DNA from: an uncultured Litoreibacter sp.
GTDB taxonomy: Bacteria; Pseudomonadota; Alphaproteobacteria; Rhodobacterales; Rhodobacteraceae
Assembly (NCBI GenBank): GCA_938030665.1
Contig: CALHHY010000024.1
Coordinates: 1 to 64,000 of the forward strand
Reading direction: 5' to 3'
DNA length: 64,000 bases
Position numbers and translations under genes: made by a program
Notes under the pieces: model-generated
Told to the model about the DNA's origin: nothing
Database searches by the model: none
The model's input: only the letters and a program-made list of their open reading frames with translations
Shown: positions 60,353-64,000 of the stretch, in pieces
How the letters are laid out: every line of letters begins with the position of its first letter
Numbering within the stretch: the stretch's first letter is position 1

Positions 60353-63094
60353 ATGGGCAACGCACAGAAAAAGACCGAAGACAACGATAGCTTTCTTGAC
60401 GAGCTGAAGCCCGGTACTGAGCTTCTCCAGGGTCAATATGTTATCGAGAAATTCCTTAATTCAGGCGGGTTTGGGATCACCTATCTCGCCAAGGACAGCC
60501 TGGACCGCCGGGTCGTCATCAAGGAGTGTTTTCCTTCTTCCTTCTGTCAGCGGTCGCGCTCCATTGTTCAGGCCCGCTCTCGCGCGCATACGACTGAACT
60601 CGCCTCGGTTGTGAACCTGTTCGTGCAAGAGGCTCGCAGCCTCGCCAAACTCGACCACCCCAACATCGTGGGCGTGCATCAGGTTTTTGAAGACAATCAG
60701 ACCGCCTACATGGTGCTTGACTTCGTTGAAGGGCGCGACCTCCTTGACACTCTCGAGGACGAGGACCACGGCCTGCAGCCCGAACAAATCAAAGGTATCC
60801 TGAAAGACGTTTTGGGCGCGGTTAAGTTCATCCACAATCAGGACATCCTGCACCGCGACATTTCGCCGGATAACATCCTGATTGATGGCGACCTGCGCCC
60901 AGTCCTCATCGATTTTGGTGCGGCGCGCGAAGAGGCCACGAAGCAAAGTCGCGTGTTGTCTGCCCTGAGGGTCGTCAAAGACGGCTATTCTCCTCAGGAA
61001 TTCTACATTCAAGGTAGCGAGCAGAACGCGTCGAGCGATCTTTACGCGCTTGGCGCCACCTTTTACCATCTGATCACTGGTGACATCCCAGCAAACAGCC
61101 AGTCGCGCCTTGCCGCGATTGCATCGGGCGAACCGGACCCCTACGTGCCGATTGCGGACACGGCGAAGGGCTATGACCGCAAGTTCCTGGAAGCGATGGA
61201 TAAAGCGCTTGGCATTTTGCCCAAGGACCGCCTGCAATCCGCGCAGGACTGGCTGGATATGATGGAAGGCGGTCGCCGCAAGACGACTATCATCACACCC
61301 ATGCAGCCCCCATCATCCGCCGCAGCTGCGATGGAAGCCGCTCAGAAAAAACCTTCCAAGCTTGTGGTGCTTCTCGGGTCCGCTGCCGTTTTGGCGATTG
61401 TCGCCGTTGGCGGACTTTTCGCCACCGGCGCGCTGAATGGTGGCGACAACGTGGCCACCATCAGCGAAGAAGAAGCAAAGGCACTGGAACAGGAAGCCGC
61501 TGTGGCCAAAGCCGAGGCCGACCGCCTCGCCACTGAAACTGAGGCCGCCCGCGCGGCAGAGGTTGCCGCGGCCGAGGCCGAAGCAAACCGTCTGGCCGAT
61601 CTTGCCGCCGCCGCCGAGGCCGAAGCGGCCCGTCAGGCTGAGCTTGCCGCAGCCGAAGCCGAAGCCGCCCGTGCGGCCGAGCTTGCCGCTGCCGAGAAAG
61701 AAGCGGCGTTGGAAGCAGAAATTGCTGCGGCCGAAGCCGAAGCGCAGCGCCTTGCACAAATTGCGGCTGAGGCCGAGGCGACCCGCCAAGCCGAGATCGA
61801 AGCCAAAGAAGCAGAAATCGCCGCCGCCGAAGCCGAAGCACAACGTCTGACAGAACTGGCGGCTGAAGCCGATGCCGAAGCACAGCGTCAGGCCGAGCTT
61901 GCGGCGCAGACCGAAGCACAGCGCCAGGCCGAGATCGCAGCGAAAGAGGCTGAGATTGCCGCAGCTGAAGCTGAAGCGCAGCGCCAGGCAACACTCGCGG
62001 CCGAAGCCGAGGCCGCCCGCCAAGCAGAGATTGCTGCCGCGCAAGCCGAAGCCGAACGCCTTGCAGAGGAACAGCGCCAGGCCGAGATCGCCGCCGCTGA
62101 GGCGGAACGTATCGCTGCGCGCGAAGCCCAGATTGCCGCCGAAGAAGCACGCCGCGAAGCCGCACGCCTCGCCGAGATTGCCGCAGCCGAGGCCGAAGCG
62201 CAGCGTCTGACTGAGATCGCCGCCGCCGAGGCCGCAGAAGTAGCCAAACTGGGCGCCCGCATCCCCCGCCCCCGCAGCGAACAAGCCGCGGCGGCCTTCC
62301 TGCAAACGCAGCAACCGCCCGCGGTTCTGTCGACCGTCCCGGCCGCGTTGACCGTGACCACCGCAGAGGTGCCGCAACCGCTGACGCCGGTACGGCTGTC
62401 AGCCTTTGAGTTGCAAAACCCAAGGGGCGCCAGCGCTTTGGACACGCCCACACGCGATACCGGCGTGGCAGTCGACATCACGGTGCCTGAGAAGCCCTTG
62501 GTCAATGAATTCCTTGCCAGCGTCGGCACCATTGAGACAACAGATGTCTTGTCTGCCTGGTCTGTGGAACTGCCGTTCGGCGGCCAATCAGGGTCCAATG
62601 TCATTGCCCGCGTTGCAGATGTAGCCCCGGTCTGGGCGCGCGAGGGGGCACGGGTCACGGCCGTGAACGGCACGACTATCTCCCAGATTTCGGACATTAA
62701 TCAGGTGCTGCGTGCGTCCGTCGATCCCGCGGACAAGACATCGCAGCAAGTCACTTTGACAGTTGCGCCAGCTGATGGCGCCCCGGCCACCGATGTCAGC
62801 TGGGAATTCCCGGTGGTGCAGGAAACCATCCTGCTTAACGGCCTGGAATTCCGCACCCACCACAACGGTGATAGCTGGACAACGATTGTCACTTCCGCGC
62901 CCGCGCAGTCCGACCTGCAGGAAGGCGATGCGCTGGTGGCTTTGATGTCGACCTCCGAACAACTCAACGAGCGCACATCGCTCATCAACGTCCTGAACCG
63001 CGAGCTTGGGAACGGCTCCAACGAATTCAGTTTCGCGGTTTCGCGCGAGGGGTCCATGTGGATTGCCTCCATGACCTATCTTGGCGGCGCCTGA
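60353..63094 (+). CDS. Membrane Ser/Thr protein kinase with Ala/Glu coiled-coil stalk and C-terminal PDZ-like region
   Basis: SGGFGITYLA, VVIKE, HRDISPDNILI, DFGAAR; TM KLVVLLGSAAVLAIVAVGGLFATG; about 260-aa AEAEAQRQAE-type repeat. Confidence 0.93.
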   Translation: MGNAQKKTEDNDSFLDELKPGTELLQGQYVIEKFLNSGGFGITYLAKDSLDRRVVIKECFPSSFCQRSRSIVQARSRAHTTELASVVNLFVQEARSLAKLDHPNIVGVHQVFEDNQTAYMVLDFVEGRDLLDTLEDEDHGLQPEQIKGILKDVLGAVKFIHNQDILHRDISPDNILIDGDLRPVLIDFGAAREEATKQSRVLSALRVVKDGYSPQEFYIQGSEQNASSDLYALGATFYHLITGDIPANSQSRLAAIASGEPDPYVPIADTAKGYDRKFLEAMDKALGILPKDRLQSAQDWLDMMEGGRRKTTIITPMQPPSSAAAAMEAAQKKPSKLVVLLGSAAVLAIVAVGGLFATGALNGGDNVATISEEEAKALEQEAAVAKAEADRLATETEAARAAEVAAAEAEANRLADLAAAAEAEAARQAELAAAEAEAARAAELAAAEKEAALEAEIAAAEAEAQRLAQIAAEAEATRQAEIEAKEAEIAAAEAEAQRLTELAAEADAEAQRQAELAAQTEAQRQAEIAAKEAEIAAAEAEAQRQATLAAEAEAARQAEIAAAQAEAERLAEEQRQAEIAAAEAERIAAREAQIAAEEARREAARLAEIAAAEAEAQRLTEIAAAEAAEVAKLGARIPRPRSEQAAAAFLQTQQPPAVLSTVPAALTVTTAEVPQPLTPVRLSAFELQNPRGASALDTPTRDTGVAVDITVPEKPLVNEFLASVGTIETTDVLSAWSVELPFGGQSGSNVIARVADVAPVWAREGARVTAVNGTTISQISDINQVLRASVDPADKTSQQVTLTVAPADGAPATDVSWEFPVVQETILLNGLEFRTHHNGDSWTTIVTSAPAQSDLQEGDALVALMSTSEQLNERTSLINVLNRELGNGSNEFSFAVSREGSMWIASMTYLGGA
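61470..62250 (+). repeat. Degenerate in-frame repeat encoding (AEAEAxRxAELAAAE)n coiled coil
   Basis: Repeated gccgaggccgaagc-type units in the kinase CDS. Confidence 0.85.
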
Positions 63095-63127
63095 CACCGG
63101 CAATTCCGCCCGCACAGAAGGAACATT

Positions 63128-63970
63128 GTGATGAAATTTATCCGTGATCTTATTGCCCGCAAATCGGGGGCATCAAAGCCGGCCACTCCAAAGCCTGAAA
63201 TAGTCGAAATGGAGCTTGGCAAGCCAGCAAGCCCGCTGTCCAACCTGAAGGCCGCGGCGCAGGATGACGTGTCCAACCCGGCCATTGCCGAGGTGCAGGC
63301 AGCAGAGACGGGTGCGATGAATTCGTCCGAAATTCTTGCCCGCATCAACGCCAAAACGGCACCCGACGCCGACAAGGCGGCTGACAATGCCGGATCGGTC
63401 AATATCTGGGATATGGATGACGCTGCGGAAGCGGCTAGTCCCGCCGCAGAACCTCCAGCACCCGAGCCCGAGGTTGCCCGCAAATCGCGCCGTCGCCGCA
63501 ACCAGACCCGCGTGCTGGGTTTCAACCCTGCCTCGGACGTTGTGTCGATTTTCGACAAGGCTGAGACCAAAACCGCTGCTGGCCGGATGAAATTCCCGGT
63601 AGGTTGGGTGCTTGTCACTGACGGGCCCGGCCGCGGCGAGTGTTTTGCGCTGAGCGCTGGGATGAGCCAGATCGGGCGTGGCGAGGATCAAGCGGTCCAG
63701 CTTGATTTTGGCGACAACTCCATCTCCCGCTCGAACCATGCGGCCATTGTCTACGATTCCGAGACACACAAGTTCATGCTCGGCCATGGCGGCAAACAAA
63801 ACATTGTCCGGCTGAACAATACGCCAGTGATTTCTAACGAAGAACTGTCGAGCGAGGACGAAATCAAAATCGGGGAGACCACATTGCGCTTCATCGCGCT
63901 GTGTGGCGAAAAGTTTAACTGGGGTGAAACCCCGGACGGAGAGGAGAGTGAAGATGTGGCGATCGCCTGA
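63128..63970 (+). CDS. FHA-domain protein
   Basis: C-terminal FHA: SQIGRGEDQAVQLDFGDNSISRSNHAAIVYDSETHKFMLGHGGKQNIVRLNNTPV. Confidence 0.92.
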   Translation: MMKFIRDLIARKSGASKPATPKPEIVEMELGKPASPLSNLKAAAQDDVSNPAIAEVQAAETGAMNSSEILARINAKTAPDADKAADNAGSVNIWDMDDAAEAASPAAEPPAPEPEVARKSRRRRNQTRVLGFNPASDVVSIFDKAETKTAAGRMKFPVGWVLVTDGPGRGECFALSAGMSQIGRGEDQAVQLDFGDNSISRSNHAAIVYDSETHKFMLGHGGKQNIVRLNNTPVISNEELSSEDEIKIGETTLRFIALCGEKFNWGETPDGEESEDVAIA

Positions 63971-64000
63971 ACCAAGATTTGACGTAGCCTCGGCGATTTG
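63954..64000 (+). CDS. Start of next gene, possibly PP2C-family phosphatase (truncated by window edge)
   Basis: ATG 63954 overlapping the FHA CDS: MWRSPEPRFDVASAI..., similar to PP2C N-termini; only 15 codons visible. Confidence 0.35.
   Translation, partial: MWRSPEPRFDVASAI

Noticed and set aside
61470-62250. CRISPR-like or tandem DNA repeat impression
   Set aside because: Repeat units are in-frame codons of a coiled coil, with no spacers; no CRISPR array or tRNA/rRNA gene was seen in the window
61313-62453. Minus-strand ORFs of 354 and 330 aa (Gly/Leu/Phe- and Arg/Pro-rich)
   Set aside because: Low-complexity products of the antisense of the kinase's Ala/Glu repeat, not genes

Overview
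The window looks like an alphaproteobacterial (Rhodobacterales-like) chromosome segment; the taxon is inferred from gene content and protein style only. From left to right: the 3' end of a GH43-like glycosidase gene; a non-flagellar type III secretion (T3SS) island (about 0.97-18.9 kb) with sctV, a short secretin-N-domain protein (sctC1-like), sctD, several small or unknown ORFs, a LuxR-type response regulator, a decayed IS5-family element, and a compact sctJ-K-L-N-O-Q-R-S-T-U operon; a membrane Ser/Thr kinase; amtB; a malonyl-CoA-synthetase-like gene; a hydantoinase/oxoprolinase + TRAP transporter + MarR module; a ugpBAEC-like ABC transporter; adenosine kinase, nth, a possible Hint protein, Ada-type methyltransferase and two tandem OmpA lipoproteins; a GntR/enolase-superfamily/ADH/pcaDB/MFS catabolic block; a housekeeping block (EEP nuclease, Thr dehydratase, hydrolase, HAD, VOC, fabI-fabB-fabA, irr); a PstS-OmpA fusion and a rhodanese; and a second, paralogous Ser/Thr kinase followed by an FHA protein and the probable start of a PP2C-like phosphatase. 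Main hunt results: (1) the T3SS looks atypical: no full secretin or translocators are recognisable in the island, SctU has VSPH in place of the NPTH autocleavage motif, and a six-EF-hand protein without a signal peptide flanks it; (2) a shared dyad, YACGTA-N6-TAMGTR, was found by eye at four sites, all in upstream regions: the EF-hand gene, the sctC1/+strand divergent region, the sctJ operon, and the distant kinase-FHA operon. This suggests one regulon, possibly controlled by the response regulator in the island; (3) the IS remnant lies at the abutting 3' ends of two convergent T3SS genes, and the ancestral junction can be reconstructed; (4) a VPLPA-CTERM-like (exosortase target) remnant lies between fabA and fabB. 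No homology search was possible, so all names rest on motif and family recognition.
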